A DNA stretch of 64,000 nt from Bradyrhizobium sp. B124 (GTDB taxonomy: Bacteria > Pseudomonadota > Alphaproteobacteria > Rhizobiales > Xanthobacteraceae): assembly GCF_038967635.1 (NCBI RefSeq), contig NZ_CP152413.1:5708001-5772000 (forward strand), written 5' to 3'. The notes beneath the pieces were generated by a model, which was given only the letters and a program-made list of their open reading frames with translations, was not told the DNA's origin and did no database searches. The position numbers and the translations under genes are program-made. Positions 1 through 8,250 of this stretch are shown in pieces. Numbering within the stretch: position 1 is the first letter of the stretch; each line of letters opens with the position of its first letter.

Positions 1-1
1 G

Positions 2-50
2 ATTGTGCGCAATATAAATTATGCGGCCTCACATTTAATTGTTCGCAATT
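2..50. promoter_or_regulatory. Candidate OhrR operators (two inverted repeats)
   Basis: Two short palindromes lie just upstream of the MarR/OhrR gene: ATTG-N4-CAAT at 2-13 and AATTG-N4-CAATT at 37-50. OhrR regulators usually repress themselves and a neighbouring ohr gene from AT-rich palindromes in a shared intergenic region. The second site lies about 40 bp before the ohrR start. That a divergent ohr gene lies left of the window is inference. Confidence 0.5.
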
Positions 51-91
51 GAATCCGCGGTCCTGTGAGCCCAGAATGACCCGGAAACGAG

Positions 92-571
92 ATGGATTCG
101 ATGGGAATCATGGTCAGGAAACAGACGGCGGCGGATCAGGCGCTGCGGCTCGATAACCAGATCTGCTTTGCGGTCTATTCGACCGCGCACGCCTTCAACC
201 GCGTCTACAAGCCGCTGCTCGACCGGCTCGGGCTGACCTATCCGCAGTATCTCGTGATGCTGGCGCTGTGGGAGCGCGACAACGTGCCGGTGAAGGACCT
301 CGGCGAGCGGCTGTTCCTGGATTCCGGCACGCTGACGCCGCTGCTGAAACGGCTGGAAGCGGCGGAACTGATCAGGCGAACCCGCAGCACCGAAGACGAG
401 CGGGTGGTGCTGATCGCGCTGACGCCGCAGGGCCACGCGCTGCGTGAAAAGGCCAAGGCCGTTCCGCAGTCGATCCTCGCGGCCTCGGACTGTACGGTTG
501 GCGAGTTGATGGCGATGAAGAACGAGATCGTCGCGCTGCGCGACCGGCTCAATGCGGTGCTGGGGGAGTAG
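92..571 (+). CDS. ohrR: MarR-family organic hydroperoxide sensor/repressor, OhrR-like
   Basis: A 159-residue winged-helix regulator of the MarR family. The N-terminal segment around residues 20-30 (LDNQICFAVYS) is the OhrR signature and holds the reactive cysteine (Cys25 from this start). A second cysteine at 134 fits the two-Cys OhrR type, in which peroxide oxidation forms a disulfide and releases DNA. The winged-helix part (about 65-115) has the usual DSGTLTPLLKRLE recognition helix and a DERVV wing. ATG at 92 has GGAAACGAG just before it; ATGs at 101 and 110 are possible alternatives. Palindromic operator candidates lie upstream. The partner peroxidase gene ohr is not in the window. Confidence 0.88.
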   Translation: MDSMGIMVRKQTAADQALRLDNQICFAVYSTAHAFNRVYKPLLDRLGLTYPQYLVMLALWERDNVPVKDLGERLFLDSGTLTPLLKRLEAAELIRRTRSTEDERVVLIALTPQGHALREKAKAVPQSILAASDCTVGELMAMKNEIVALRDRLNAVLGE

Positions 572-595
572 CGGCCGCGAAACGGGGCGCGCTTG

Positions 596-784
596 TTAGG
601 GCTGCGCCGGCACTCTGCAAGTCGCGCACTGGAAATCACTGCCGCGCTCGTCGTGACGAATCTCGAAGCCCTCCGGGACCAGTTCGATCCGATTTCGGAA
701 GGGCGTGATCTCCGAAAGCCGGGCATGGCCCGTGCGCTGGCACCTCGGGCACCGCAAGAATTCGGTCCAGCTGGAATCGCGCAT
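596..784 (-). CDS. Small CxxC...CxxC protein, possible zinc ribbon
   Basis: A 62-residue product from ATG at 784; a TTG at 823 would give 75 residues. It has two CxxC pairs, CPRC near the N-terminus and CATC near the C-terminus, separated by about 40 residues. This is the pattern of a small zinc ribbon, though no characterised family is recognised. It is convergent with ohrR, with 24 bp between the two stop codons. No strong ribosome-binding site is visible. The paired cysteines argue for a real gene rather than a chance reading frame. Function unknown. Confidence 0.5.
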   Translation of the reverse strand: MRDSSWTEFLRCPRCQRTGHARLSEITPFRNRIELVPEGFEIRHDERGSDFQCATCRVPAQP

Positions 785-870
785 GGCTTGGCGTCCGTTG
801 GCACCGGAGAAGATAGCAACCAATGGACGCTCGAGCTTTGTTCTGGATCAAAAATGCGGCGCGGAGGTTG

Positions 871-1110
871 CTAGAGGCGCTTCTTGGCGAAGGCGCGGCC
901 GCTATGGGACTTGAGGTATTTCTCGAACGCCAGGGCTTTGTACTTGTCGGGAAATGCGCAGTACCAGACGAGCTGCCACGGCTTGAATTTTGAGGTTTGC
1001 GCGGACTTGCCGGCGTTATGCTCGGGAATCCGCCGTTTCAGATCCTCGGTGGCGCCAATGTATTCTTGCTCAGGGAAGTTGATGCTGCGGATGATGTAGA
1101 CGCACCACAT
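871..1110 (-). CDS. GIY-YIG nuclease superfamily protein, single domain
   Basis: A 79-residue protein that is almost entirely one GIY-YIG domain. It begins MWCVYIIRS and continues to YIGATEDLKRR, the VYII...YIG core strands with the following Arg, and ends with an FEKYLKS-like helix containing the conserved Glu. GGAAGCGA precedes the ATG. Single-domain members of this kind (UPF0213/YhbQ-like) are common in bacteria and act, or are predicted to act, on nucleic acids. Their biological role is mostly unknown. It lies beside the CxxC gene on the same strand and has no operon partner that suggests a role. Confidence 0.8.
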   Translation of the reverse strand: MWCVYIIRSINFPEQEYIGATEDLKRRIPEHNAGKSAQTSKFKPWQLVWYCAFPDKYKALAFEKYLKSHSGRAFAKKRL

Positions 1111-1159
1111 TCGCTTCCACTGAGGCCGGACGGGAGTAGAACCCTTGGCAGTCCGTCTT

Positions 1160-1237
1160 CGCCCTTCGGGCTACGCCGGACACCACGCTTCGCCCTTCAG
1201 GCAACTCGTGGCTGCGCCACGCGTAGCCCGAAGGGCG
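1160..1237. repeat. Intergenic palindrome (family G) next to tRNA-Ala
   Basis: Two 17-bp arms are perfect reverse complements: 1160-1176 (cgcccttcgggctacgc) and 1221-1237. A partial third copy of cttcgcccttc lies between them near 1189. It sits directly past the 3' end of the tRNA, where it could fold in the tRNA transcript, but no T-run follows. Confidence 0.7.
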
Positions 1238-1242
1238 GAGCG

Positions 1243-1318
<76 letters not shown>

Positions 1319-1413
1319 TTATCCAGTTGGGATGATCCTGGGGGATCGATCCCGGCCCGCGCGGCCTGGATGACTCGCGCGGCAGCACCGTTGATCATAG
1401 ATCGGCGCCGATC

Positions 1414-1833
1414 TCAAGTCTCTTCGTCACCGCCGACGTCACCAATAATATCGGTCACGTCCTCATCGCCCTCTTCCTCGTCGGCGATGAAGGTCGAATC
1501 GTCGTCGTCATCGTCGTCGATGGTCTCATCGACCTCGATATCGTCCTCGGATTCGGGAACCACGGCCTTGACCTTGCCGGTGTTCTCCTCGGCATCGGCC
1601 TCCTCGAGCGAGACCAACTCTTCGGTCTCGGCCGCCTCGGGCATCTCGGCGGCGGTCGCAGGTGAACTGACGGTGGCGCCACGGCCGCCCCGCGGCGGGG
1701 CTACGGGCGCGATCGGCACGACCTCGCCGGTGTAGGGCGAAATCACCGGATTCTTGTTGAGGTCGTAGAACTTCTTGCCCGTGGTCGGGCAAATGCGCTT
1801 GGTTCCGAGCTCGGACTTGGCCAACGTGGTCAT
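1414..1833 (-). CDS. TIGR02300 family protein with acidic tail
   Basis: A 139-residue protein. The first 45 residues contain KRICPTTGKKFYDLNKNPVISPYTG, the conserved motif of the alphaproteobacterial TIGR02300 family, which resembles half a zinc site (one Cys only). The rest is low complexity: a Pro/Gly linker, then a very acidic tail with a run of seven Asp near residue 108 and Glu/Asp clusters to the end. It is divergent from aroA, with 137 bp between the proposed starts. The molecular function of the family is not established. Confidence 0.85.
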   Translation of the reverse strand: MTTLAKSELGTKRICPTTGKKFYDLNKNPVISPYTGEVVPIAPVAPPRGGRGATVSSPATAAEMPEAAETEELVSLEEADAEENTGKVKAVVPESEDDIEVDETIDDDDDDDSTFIADEEEGDEDVTDIIGDVGGDEET

Positions 1834-1970
1834 CCCAGAATTTTGCTGAAAAACGGTGCTTCACTTGGCTAGTTGAGGAGCCGCTGTCAATAGCGGTTTG
1901 CGCGCAAGTGACGGGCGCGTGACGCGGTGTTGCCTATGTGATACCTGCCGCGGCGCGAGAGGACACAATC

Positions 1971-3308
1971 TTGGCCCATTCCGACACCCCGACCCCGCTG
2001 GAATCGCGCGTTTGCGGCCCCCTGGCCGGCAAGGTCCGCGTTCCCGGCGACAAATCGATTTCCCACCGTGCCCTGATCCTCGGGGCGCTTTCGGTCGGCG
2101 AAACCCGCATTTCCGGCCTTCTGGAGGGCGAGGACGTCCTCAATACCGCCAAATCCATGCGCGCGCTGGGCGCCAAGGTGGAGCGGACAGCGCCCTTTGC
2201 CTGGTCGGTCTCGGGCGTCGGCGTCGGGGGCTTCGCCCAGCCCTCGGCGCCGCTCGATTTCGGCAATTCCGGCACCGGCTGCCGGCTGGTGATGGGTGCG
2301 GTGGCCGGCTGCCCGATCGCGGCCATTTTCGACGGCGACGCCTCGCTGCGTACGCGGCCGATGCGCCGGATTCTCGATCCCTTGGAGCTGATGGGCGCCC
2401 GGACCAGCGACGTCAGGGAGGGCGGCCGGCTGCCGCTCACCCTGCATGGCGCCCGCTATCCGGTGCCGATCGTCTACAAGACCCCGGTCGCCTCGGCCCA
2501 GATCAAGTCCGCGGTGCTGCTGGCGGGCCTGTCCGCGCCCGGCATCACCACGGTCATCGAGCAGGAGGCGAGCCGCGACCACACCGAGCTGATGCTGAAG
2601 CATTTCGGCGCCGAGATCTCCACGGAGAAGGAAGGCAGCCACGGCCGCAGGATCTCGCTGAACGGTGAGCCCGAGCTGCACGGCGCGGAGGTCGTGGTGC
2701 CCGCCGATCCGTCCTCGGCCTCGTTCCCGATCGTCGCGGCGCTGATCGTCGAAGGGTCCGACGTCGTGTTCTCCGACGTGATGACCAATCCGCTGCGCAC
2801 CGGCCTGTTCACCACATTGCGCGAAATGGGCGCCTCGATCGAGGAGAGCGATCCGCGCGGCGATGCCGGCGAGCCGATGGCGCAATTGCGCGTGCGGGCC
2901 TCGAAGTTGAAGGGCGTCGAGGTGCCGCCGGAGCGCGCGCCGTCGATGATCGATGAATATCTGGTGCTGGCGGTTGCGGCGGCGTTTGCCGAGGGCACCA
3001 CGATCATGCGCGGCCTGCAGGAGCTGCGCGTCAAGGAGTCCGACCGTCTCGAAGCCACCGCCGACATGCTGCGCGTCAACGGCGTCAAGGTCGAGGTTTC
3101 CGGCGATGACCTGATCGTCGAGGGCCGCGGCCACGTTCCGGGCGGCGGCCTTGTTGCCACCCATATGGATCATCGCATCGCGATGTCGGCGCTGGTGATG
3201 GGTTGTGCTTCGGATCGGCCGGTGAAGATCGATGACACCGCCTTCATCGCCACCAGTTTCCCGGATTTCATACCGATGATGCGCGCGCTCGGAGCTGACT
3301 TCGCATGA
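1971..3308 (+). CDS. aroA: 3-phosphoshikimate 1-carboxyvinyltransferase (EPSP synthase)
   Basis: Condenses shikimate-3-phosphate with phosphoenolpyruvate in aromatic amino-acid synthesis. Motifs include [15 protein letters not shown] (27-41), [12 protein letters not shown] (95-106), [13 protein letters not shown], an RAPSMIDEY catalytic segment and LRVKESDRL. The sequence is closer to the class II (Agrobacterium CP4-like) pattern, but the residue equivalent to Ala100 of CP4 is Gly101, as in glyphosate-sensitive enzymes. The TTG at 1971 was chosen because GAGAGGA lies 7 bp upstream and the product (445 residues) starts like its relatives; a GTG at 1938 would add 11 residues. Its stop overlaps the cmk start (ATGA), so the two are likely co-translated. 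Confidence 0.94.
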   Translation: MAHSDTPTPLESRVCGPLAGKVRVPGDKSISHRALILGALSVGETRISGLLEGEDVLNTAKSMRALGAKVERTAPFAWSVSGVGVGGFAQPSAPLDFGNSGTGCRLVMGAVAGCPIAAIFDGDASLRTRPMRRILDPLELMGARTSDVREGGRLPLTLHGARYPVPIVYKTPVASAQIKSAVLLAGLSAPGITTVIEQEASRDHTELMLKHFGAEISTEKEGSHGRRISLNGEPELHGAEVVVPADPSSASFPIVAALIVEGSDVVFSDVMTNPLRTGLFTTLREMGASIEESDPRGDAGEPMAQLRVRASKLKGVEVPPERAPSMIDEYLVLAVAAAFAEGTTIMRGLQELRVKESDRLEATADMLRVNGVKVEVSGDDLIVEGRGHVPGGGLVATHMDHRIAMSALVMGCASDRPVKIDDTAFIATSFPDFIPMMRALGADFA

Positions 3309-3934
3309 TCATTGCCATCGATGGACCCGCCGCCTCCGGCAAGGGCACGCTCGGCAAGCGGCTCGCCCACCACTACGGCTACCGCCATCTCGACACCGGC
3401 GTGATCTACCGCGCGGTGGCCTATGCGATGATGGCGCAGGGCGCCGATCTCAACGATGAGGCGCTGGCGGTGGCCGTCGCGCTCGAGCTCGATCCCGAGA
3501 AGTTCGGCAATCCGATCCTGAAGACCCAGAAGGTCGGCGAGGGCGCATCTGTCGTCTCGGCCTTTCCCAAGGTGCGCGAGGCGCTGGTCAACTTCCAGCG
3601 CCAGTTCGCCGCCGATCCGCCCGGTGCGGTGCTGGATGGACGCGACATCGGCACCGTGATCTGCCCGGACGCCGACGTGAAGATCTTCGTAGTGGCCGAT
3701 CCCCGCGTGCGGGCGCGGCGGCGCACCCTGGAGGCCCGCGCCCGCGGCGAGGACGCCGACGAGGAGGCGGTGCTGGCTGACATCCTCAAGCGCGACGAGC
3801 GGGACAAGAACCGTGCCGTTGCGCCGTTGCGGCCGGCGGCGGACGCCCACACGCTGGACAATTCCAATCTCGACATCGAGGCCGGCGTCCGCGCCGCCAT
3901 CGCCATCGTCGAGGCGGCGCGCGCCCGGCGCTGA
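3305..3934 (+). CDS. cmk: (d)CMP kinase
   Basis: A 209-residue P-loop kinase that phosphorylates CMP and dCMP with ATP. The Walker A motif is GPAASGKGT at residues 7-15. The [11 protein letters not shown] nucleotide-binding helix follows, then [18 protein letters not shown] and an R-rich lid region ([11 protein letters not shown]). Length and motif order match bacterial Cmk. The ATG overlaps the aroA stop by 4 bp. The aroA-cmk-rpsA order is conserved in many proteobacteria and is kept here, but rpsA is separated by 761 bp and has its own promoter. Confidence 0.95.
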   Translation: MIIAIDGPAASGKGTLGKRLAHHYGYRHLDTGVIYRAVAYAMMAQGADLNDEALAVAVALELDPEKFGNPILKTQKVGEGASVVSAFPKVREALVNFQRQFAADPPGAVLDGRDIGTVICPDADVKIFVVADPRVRARRRTLEARARGEDADEEAVLADILKRDERDKNRAVAPLRPAADAHTLDNSNLDIEAGVRAAIAIVEAARARR

Positions 3935-3953
3935 TCCCGCCGCCAAGCCCCGG

Positions 3954-3986
3954 AAAAGAAAAAGCGCGATGACGAGGTCACCGCGC
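3954..3986 (-). terminator. Rho-independent terminator of the 57-residue secreted protein gene
   Basis: Read on the minus strand, a 10-bp stem (GCGCGGTGAC/GTCATCGCGC, one G-T wobble) with a CTC loop is followed by TTTTTCTTTT. It begins 38 bp past the stop of the small minus-strand gene at 4025-4198 and lies between that gene and the convergent cmk. Confidence 0.8.
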
Positions 3987-4024
3987 CAGGCGCACCTAGA
4001 TCGTGTGGTTTTGGAGCCATTGGA

Positions 4025-4198
4025 TCAGTTCTTCGACCAGTAGCGGTCGAACGGCAATTCCTGCTCGGCCATGCTGAGCAGCGGCTGCGCCACCGCGGCA
4101 GACGTGCCGTGTGCGGCCGGAGCAGCGCCGGGCATCCCGGCAATCGCATTTCCAATCGTCAGGACGGCAATCGCCGCCAGCACCATAAAGCTTTTCAT
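4025..4198 (-). CDS. Small secreted protein of 57 residues, unknown function
   Basis: The minus strand encodes a 57-residue protein starting MKSFMVLAAIAVLTIG and ending FDRYWSKN. The N-terminus is a clear signal peptide: a Lys, then a hydrophobic core to about residue 20 and small residues (AGMPGAAPAA) suiting cleavage. The mature part would be only about 30-37 residues. AGGGGGA lies 7 bp before the ATG, and a strong terminator (3954-3986) follows the stop, so it looks like a complete monocistronic gene. No family is recognised. It lies in the gap between cmk and rpsA, convergent with cmk and divergent from rpsA. Confidence 0.68.
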   Translation of the reverse strand: MKSFMVLAAIAVLTIGNAIAGMPGAAPAAHGTSAAVAQPLLSMAEQELPFDRYWSKN

Positions 4199-4378
4199 TG
4201 GTAATCCCCCTGTTTTGAACGGTGCTATCGTATGGGGTGCTGCTTAAGGGTGGGTTCCGCGGCGTTCTCCTGCGGGGGCATTTCACGCGACTCGGTCAAC
4301 AGCGCGTTGCGACGCCGGATCTGGAGCGCCGTCGGGGCGCGATTAGCCTTAAGCGCCCGCAAATCGGGCATTTCCGGC

Positions 4379-4407
4379 TTGCTCAAAATGGGCCCCGGAG
4401 CTATATC
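4379..4407 (+). promoter_or_regulatory. Predicted sigma-70-type promoter of rpsA
   Basis: TTGCTC at 4379-4384 and TATATC at 4402-4407 are separated by exactly 17 bp. Transcription would start near 4414, giving a leader of about 280 nt before the rpsA ATG at 4696. The leader contains no convincing gene. It may carry control elements, since S1 is autoregulated in other bacteria, but no specific element is recognised. Confidence 0.6.
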
Positions 4408-4695
4408 AGCGCCGTTCGGAGCGCCATCGACCGTGTCGAGGCCGTGTCTGAGCGGGCCGGCGCCGGGTTTGAGCCCTCGCCGCATCTGGAGGAACGCCCG
4501 CTCCCAGGTCTTGAAGGCGATATTTTCGTTTCAGGCTCCCGACAATTCAAACGTACCGAACGTGCAGTTTTACTGCCGGCCCGCTGTTGCACCTCCTGCA
4601 ATGAGCGGTCGTCAGGGTTTGCGGAACCCTGACACTTCGCGCGCGGTGCGCCCATCAACCCGAACGGCCGGCATGATCCCGCATTTGGAGAACAA

Positions 4696-6405
4696 ATGGC
4701 TTCGAATACTGTGTCTTCCTATACCCCCACCCGCGACGATTTCGCGGCGATGCTTGATGAATCCTTTGCCGGCGGCAATTTGCAGGAAAGCTCGGTCATC
4801 AAGGGCAAGGTGGTTGCAATTGAGAAGGACATGGCCGTCATCGACGTCGGCCTGAAGACCGAAGGCCGCGTGGCGCTGCGCGAATTCGCCGGCCCCGGCC
4901 GTGAAAGCGATCTGAAAGTCGGCGACGAAGTCGAGGTGTTCCTCGACCGGATCGAGAATGCGCTCGGCGAAGCCGTGCTGTCGCGCGACAAGGCGCGCCG
5001 CGAGGAAAGCTGGGGCAAGCTCGAGAAGGCGTTCCAGAACAACGAAAAGGTCAACGGCGTCATCTTCAACCAGGTCAAGGGCGGCTTCACGGTCGACCTC
5101 GACGGTGCGGTGGCCTTCCTGCCGCGCTCGCAGGTCGACATTCGTCCGATCCGCGACGTTGCGCCGCTGATGAACAACTCGCAGCCGTTCCAGATCCTCA
5201 AGATGGACCGCCGCCGCGGCAACATCGTGGTGTCGCGCCGCACGGTTCTCGAAGAGACCCGCGCCGAGCAGCGCCAGGAGCTGGTGCAGAACCTCGAAGA
5301 GGGTCAGGTGATCGACGGCGTGGTCAAGAACATCACCGATTACGGTGCGTTCGTTGATCTCGGCGGCATCGACGGCCTGCTCCACGTGACCGATATCGCC
5401 TGGCGTCGCGTCAACCACCCGACCGAGGTGCTGACCATCGGCCAGACCGTGAAGGTCAAGATCATCAAGATCAACCACGAGACGCACCGCATCTCGCTCG
5501 GTATGAAGCAGCTGCTGGATGATCCGTGGCAGGGCATTGAAGCCAAGTACCCGCTGGGTGCCCGCTTCACCGGCCGCGTCACCAACATCACCGACTACGG
5601 CGCGTTCGTCGAGCTCGAGCCGGGCATCGAAGGCCTGATCCACGTCTCCGAGATGTCGTGGACCAAGAAGAACATGCACCCCGGCAAGATCGTTTCGACC
5701 TCGCAGGAAGTCGAAGTGCAGGTGCTCGAAGTGGATTCGGTCAAGCGCCGCATCTCACTCGGTCTCAAGCAGACCATGCGCAATCCCTGGGAAGTCTTCG
5801 TCGAGAAGTTCCCGGTCGGTTCGGTGGTCGAGGGCGAGGTCAAGAACAAGACCGAGTTCGGTCTGTTCCTCGGTCTCGAGGGCGACGTCGACGGCATGGT
5901 TCACCTCTCCGACCTCGACTGGAAGCTTCCGGGCGAGCAGGTCATCGACAACTTCAAGAAGGGCGACATGGTCAAGGCCGTGGTGCTCGATGTCGATGTC
6001 GAGAAGGAGCGTATCTCGCTCGGCGTCAAGCAGCTCGAAGGCGATCCCTTCGCCGAGCCGGGCGACGTCAAGAAGGGCGCGGTCGTGACCTGCGAAGTGC
6101 TCGAAGTGAAGGAGAGCGGCATCGAGGTCCGGATTTCGGGCACCGAGTTCACCACCTTCATCAAGCGGTCCGAGCTGGCCCGCGATCGCAACGACCAGCG
6201 CGCCGAACGCTTTGCCGTCGGCGAGAAGGTCGATGCCCGCGTCATCCAGTTCGACAAGAAGGCCCGCAAGGTGCAGGTCTCGATCAAGGCGCTGGAAGTT
6301 GCTGAAGAGAAGGAAGCCATCGCGCAGTACGGCTCCTCCGATTCGGGAGCGACGCTTGGCGACATCCTCGGCACCGCGCTGAAGAACCGCGGCACCGACA
6401 AGTAA
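4696..6405 (+). CDS. rpsA: 30S ribosomal protein S1
   Basis: A 569-residue protein with six S1 RNA-binding repeats. The repeats open with segments such as KGKVVAIEKDMAVIDVG (about 36-52), NGVIFNQVKGGFTVDL, DGVVKNITDYGAFVDLGGIDGLLHVTD, TGRVTNITDYGAFVELEPGIEGLIHVSE, EGEVKNKTEFGLFLGLEGDVDGMVHLSD and a last, less regular one near 450-520. S1 binds mRNA on the small subunit and promotes initiation on weakly leadered messages. Length is typical for Rhizobiales. It has its own promoter (4379-4407) and a strong terminator (6434-6462), so it appears monocistronic. Confidence 0.97.
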   Translation: MASNTVSSYTPTRDDFAAMLDESFAGGNLQESSVIKGKVVAIEKDMAVIDVGLKTEGRVALREFAGPGRESDLKVGDEVEVFLDRIENALGEAVLSRDKARREESWGKLEKAFQNNEKVNGVIFNQVKGGFTVDLDGAVAFLPRSQVDIRPIRDVAPLMNNSQPFQILKMDRRRGNIVVSRRTVLEETRAEQRQELVQNLEEGQVIDGVVKNITDYGAFVDLGGIDGLLHVTDIAWRRVNHPTEVLTIGQTVKVKIIKINHETHRISLGMKQLLDDPWQGIEAKYPLGARFTGRVTNITDYGAFVELEPGIEGLIHVSEMSWTKKNMHPGKIVSTSQEVEVQVLEVDSVKRRISLGLKQTMRNPWEVFVEKFPVGSVVEGEVKNKTEFGLFLGLEGDVDGMVHLSDLDWKLPGEQVIDNFKKGDMVKAVVLDVDVEKERISLGVKQLEGDPFAEPGDVKKGAVVTCEVLEVKESGIEVRISGTEFTTFIKRSELARDRNDQRAERFAVGEKVDARVIQFDKKARKVQVSIKALEVAEEKEAIAQYGSSDSGATLGDILGTALKNRGTDK

Positions 6406-6433
6406 GCCTTCGTCTCGTTGAGGCGAACAATCG

Positions 6434-6462
6434 GGGCCCCGGCGCAAGCCGGGGCCCTTTTT
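6434..6462 (+). terminator. Rho-independent terminator of rpsA
   Basis: A perfect 10-bp GC stem (GGGCCCCGGC/GCCGGGGCCC) with a GCAA loop is followed by five T residues. It lies 29 bp past the rpsA stop. Confidence 0.93.
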
Positions 6463-6476
6463 GTTATCCCGTAATC

Positions 6477-6563
6477 CGTAGCCCGGATGAAGCGCAGCGA
6501 AATCCGGGGCTCTGTCCCCGCGACGATTCTTCCCGGATTACGCTGCGCTTCATCCGGGCTACG
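6477..6563. repeat. Intergenic palindrome family A, copy 1
   Basis: Outer arms cgtagcccggatgaagcg... and ...cgcttcatccgggctacg face each other over 87 bp, with a second inverted pair (atccggg/cccggat) inside. The same element recurs at 42947-43035 and 48926-49013. It lies between the rpsA terminator and sppA. Confidence 0.85.
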
Positions 6564-6691
6564 ATGCAGGCAACATGACGGGCCTTGTTTTCTTCATATT
6601 GCGTCGCAATTGATGTATTTGGCTAAGCTGATAGTGACGCTGCGACGGCAAAACGCGCGGATTGCGCGCTGACTATTTCGGGAGAGATCGG

Positions 6692-7669
6692 ATGTCGCTG
6701 GATTCAGACGTGATCGTCGACCGCCGCCGGATCAGGCGCAAGCTGACGTTCTGGCGCGTCGCCGCTGCGGTCATTGCAATCGCGGCCATCGTCGGCGTGG
6801 GCGTGATCGCCGCCGGCGGACGCGGCACCTTTTCGACGTCGAACACGATCGCGCGGATCAATATCGACGGCCTGATCCGCAGCGACCAGGAGCGCGTCGA
6901 AGCGCTGGAGCGGCTCGGCAAGTCAAGCTATGCGGCCGTGGTCGTGCACATCAATTCGCCCGGCGGCACCACTGCGGGCTCCGAGCAGCTTTACGACTCG
7001 CTGATGCAGCTGAAGGCGAAGAAGCCGCTCGTCGTCGTGGTCGAGGGACTGGCGGCCTCGGGCGGCTACATCACGGCGATCGCCTCGGACCATATCGTCG
7101 CCCAGCAGACCTCGCTGGTCGGCTCGATCGGCGTGCTGTTCCAGTTTCCCAACGTGTCCGAATTGCTCAAGACCGTCGGCGTGAAGATGGAGGAGATCAA
7201 GTCTTCCCCGCTGAAGGCGGCGCCCAACGGCTTCGAGCCGACCAGTCCGGAGGCCCGCGCTGCGATCGACGGCCTGGTCAAGGATTCCTATGCGTGGTTC
7301 CGTGGATTGGTGAAGGAACGGCGCGGCATGGACGACGCCCTGCTGGAGAAGGTCGCGGATGGCCGCGTCTTCACTGGCCGGCAGGCGGTCGATCTCAAGC
7401 TGATCGATCAGCTCGGGGATGAGAAGACCGCGATCGCCTGGCTGGTTGCGGAGAAGAAGGTCAAAAGCGACCTGCCGGTGCGCAATTACAAGCTCAATCC
7501 GCGATTCAGCGACCTGACCTTCCTGCGCACCGCGGCGTCGATGACGCTCGATGCGTTCGGCCTTGGCGGCATCGCGCGGCGGATCGAGCAGGGTGGCGTT
7601 GCCCAGGCGGTCGACCGGTTCGGGCTCGACGGCATGCTGGCGTTGTGGACTCCCGGAGGAACCGACTAG
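6692..7669 (+). CDS. sppA: Signal peptide peptidase SppA (S49 serine peptidase)
   Basis: A 325-residue inner-membrane protease that digests signal peptides left in the membrane. A basic N-terminus (RRRIRRK) precedes one transmembrane segment at about 22-42. The S49 domain follows, with the catalytic Ser123 in AASGGYI and the catalytic Lys175 in SSPLKAAPNG. HINSPGG upstream of the Ser is the usual strand and turn. It is a short, single-domain SppA like the Bacillus form, not the long E. coli duplicate. ATG at 6692 has GGGAGAGA 5 bp upstream; an upstream TTG at 6662 lacks support. Confidence 0.92.
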   Translation: MSLDSDVIVDRRRIRRKLTFWRVAAAVIAIAAIVGVGVIAAGGRGTFSTSNTIARINIDGLIRSDQERVEALERLGKSSYAAVVVHINSPGGTTAGSEQLYDSLMQLKAKKPLVVVVEGLAASGGYITAIASDHIVAQQTSLVGSIGVLFQFPNVSELLKTVGVKMEEIKSSPLKAAPNGFEPTSPEARAAIDGLVKDSYAWFRGLVKERRGMDDALLEKVADGRVFTGRQAVDLKLIDQLGDEKTAIAWLVAEKKVKSDLPVRNYKLNPRFSDLTFLRTAASMTLDAFGLGGIARRIEQGGVAQAVDRFGLDGMLALWTPGGTD

Positions 7670-7782
7670 TCGAGAGCGAAAGGCGTACTGATCAGGGTAT
7701 TCTCGCTCTGCGGGAATCGCCGCATGCCCCAATTGGGCTATTTGTCACGCGATTTCACGGCGTCCTAAATCGATTTAGCGTC

Positions 7783-7811
7783 TTGACAGTGCACGGCATT
7801 TTCACGGAAAT
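7783..7811 (+). promoter_or_regulatory. Weak candidate promoter of ihfB
   Basis: A perfect TTGACA at 7783-7788 is followed after 17 bp by GGAAAT, a poor -10. It lies 33 bp before the ihfB ATG. The -35 box is good and the -10 is doubtful. Confidence 0.35.
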
Positions 7812-7843
7812 GGGTTTCCGCAAGAGCCCGGATCCCATTTTCG

Positions 7844-8173
7844 ATGATCAAATCCGAACTTGTTCAGCGTATCGCCGAGCACAACCCGCACCTCTATCAG
7901 CGGGACGTCGAGAATATTGTGAATGCGATTCTCGATGAAATCGTCGCGGCGCTGGCGCGTGGCGACCGCGTCGAGCTGCGCGGTTTTGGCGCTTTCTCGG
8001 TGAAGCATCGCCCGGCCCGTGCCGGCCGCAATCCGCGTACCGGCGAGCATGTGCCGGTCGACCAGAAGAGCGTGCCGTTCTTCAAGACCGGCAAGGAAAT
8101 GCGCGAGCGCCTCAATCGCGACGAGGCTGAGGCGGGAGCCTCCAAGATCGACGCGCCCAAGGCTGATGCTTAA
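7844..8173 (+). CDS. ihfB: Integration host factor subunit beta
   Basis: A 109-residue HU/IHF-fold DNA-bending protein. The start [33 protein letters not shown] forms the dimerisation helices. The body [17 protein letters not shown] and the arm RNPRTGEHV with the intercalating Pro are typical of IHF beta, followed by [14 protein letters not shown]. The last 15 residues are an Ala/Asp-rich tail. It works as a heterodimer with IHF alpha, which is not in the window, in chromosome architecture, recombination and sigma-54 promoters. No clear ribosome-binding site is seen at ATG 7844, but the family start is unambiguous. Confidence 0.95.
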   Translation: MIKSELVQRIAEHNPHLYQRDVENIVNAILDEIVAALARGDRVELRGFGAFSVKHRPARAGRNPRTGEHVPVDQKSVPFFKTGKEMRERLNRDEAEAGASKIDAPKADA

Positions 8174-8250
8174 GGCTGACGCTTAGCGCGACGCCCGGCG
8201 TTGTCGTTGCTGCGAGCGATGGGCCCGCACTTTCTCCATCGCTGCGAGAG

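Noticed and set aside
4222..4660. Open frames on both strands in the rpsA leader
   Set aside because: They lack ribosome-binding sites, domains and plausible starts, and the region has a predicted promoter in the middle.
7670..7715. Inverted agagcga/tcgctct after sppA as a terminator
   Set aside because: The arms are far apart and no T-run follows.
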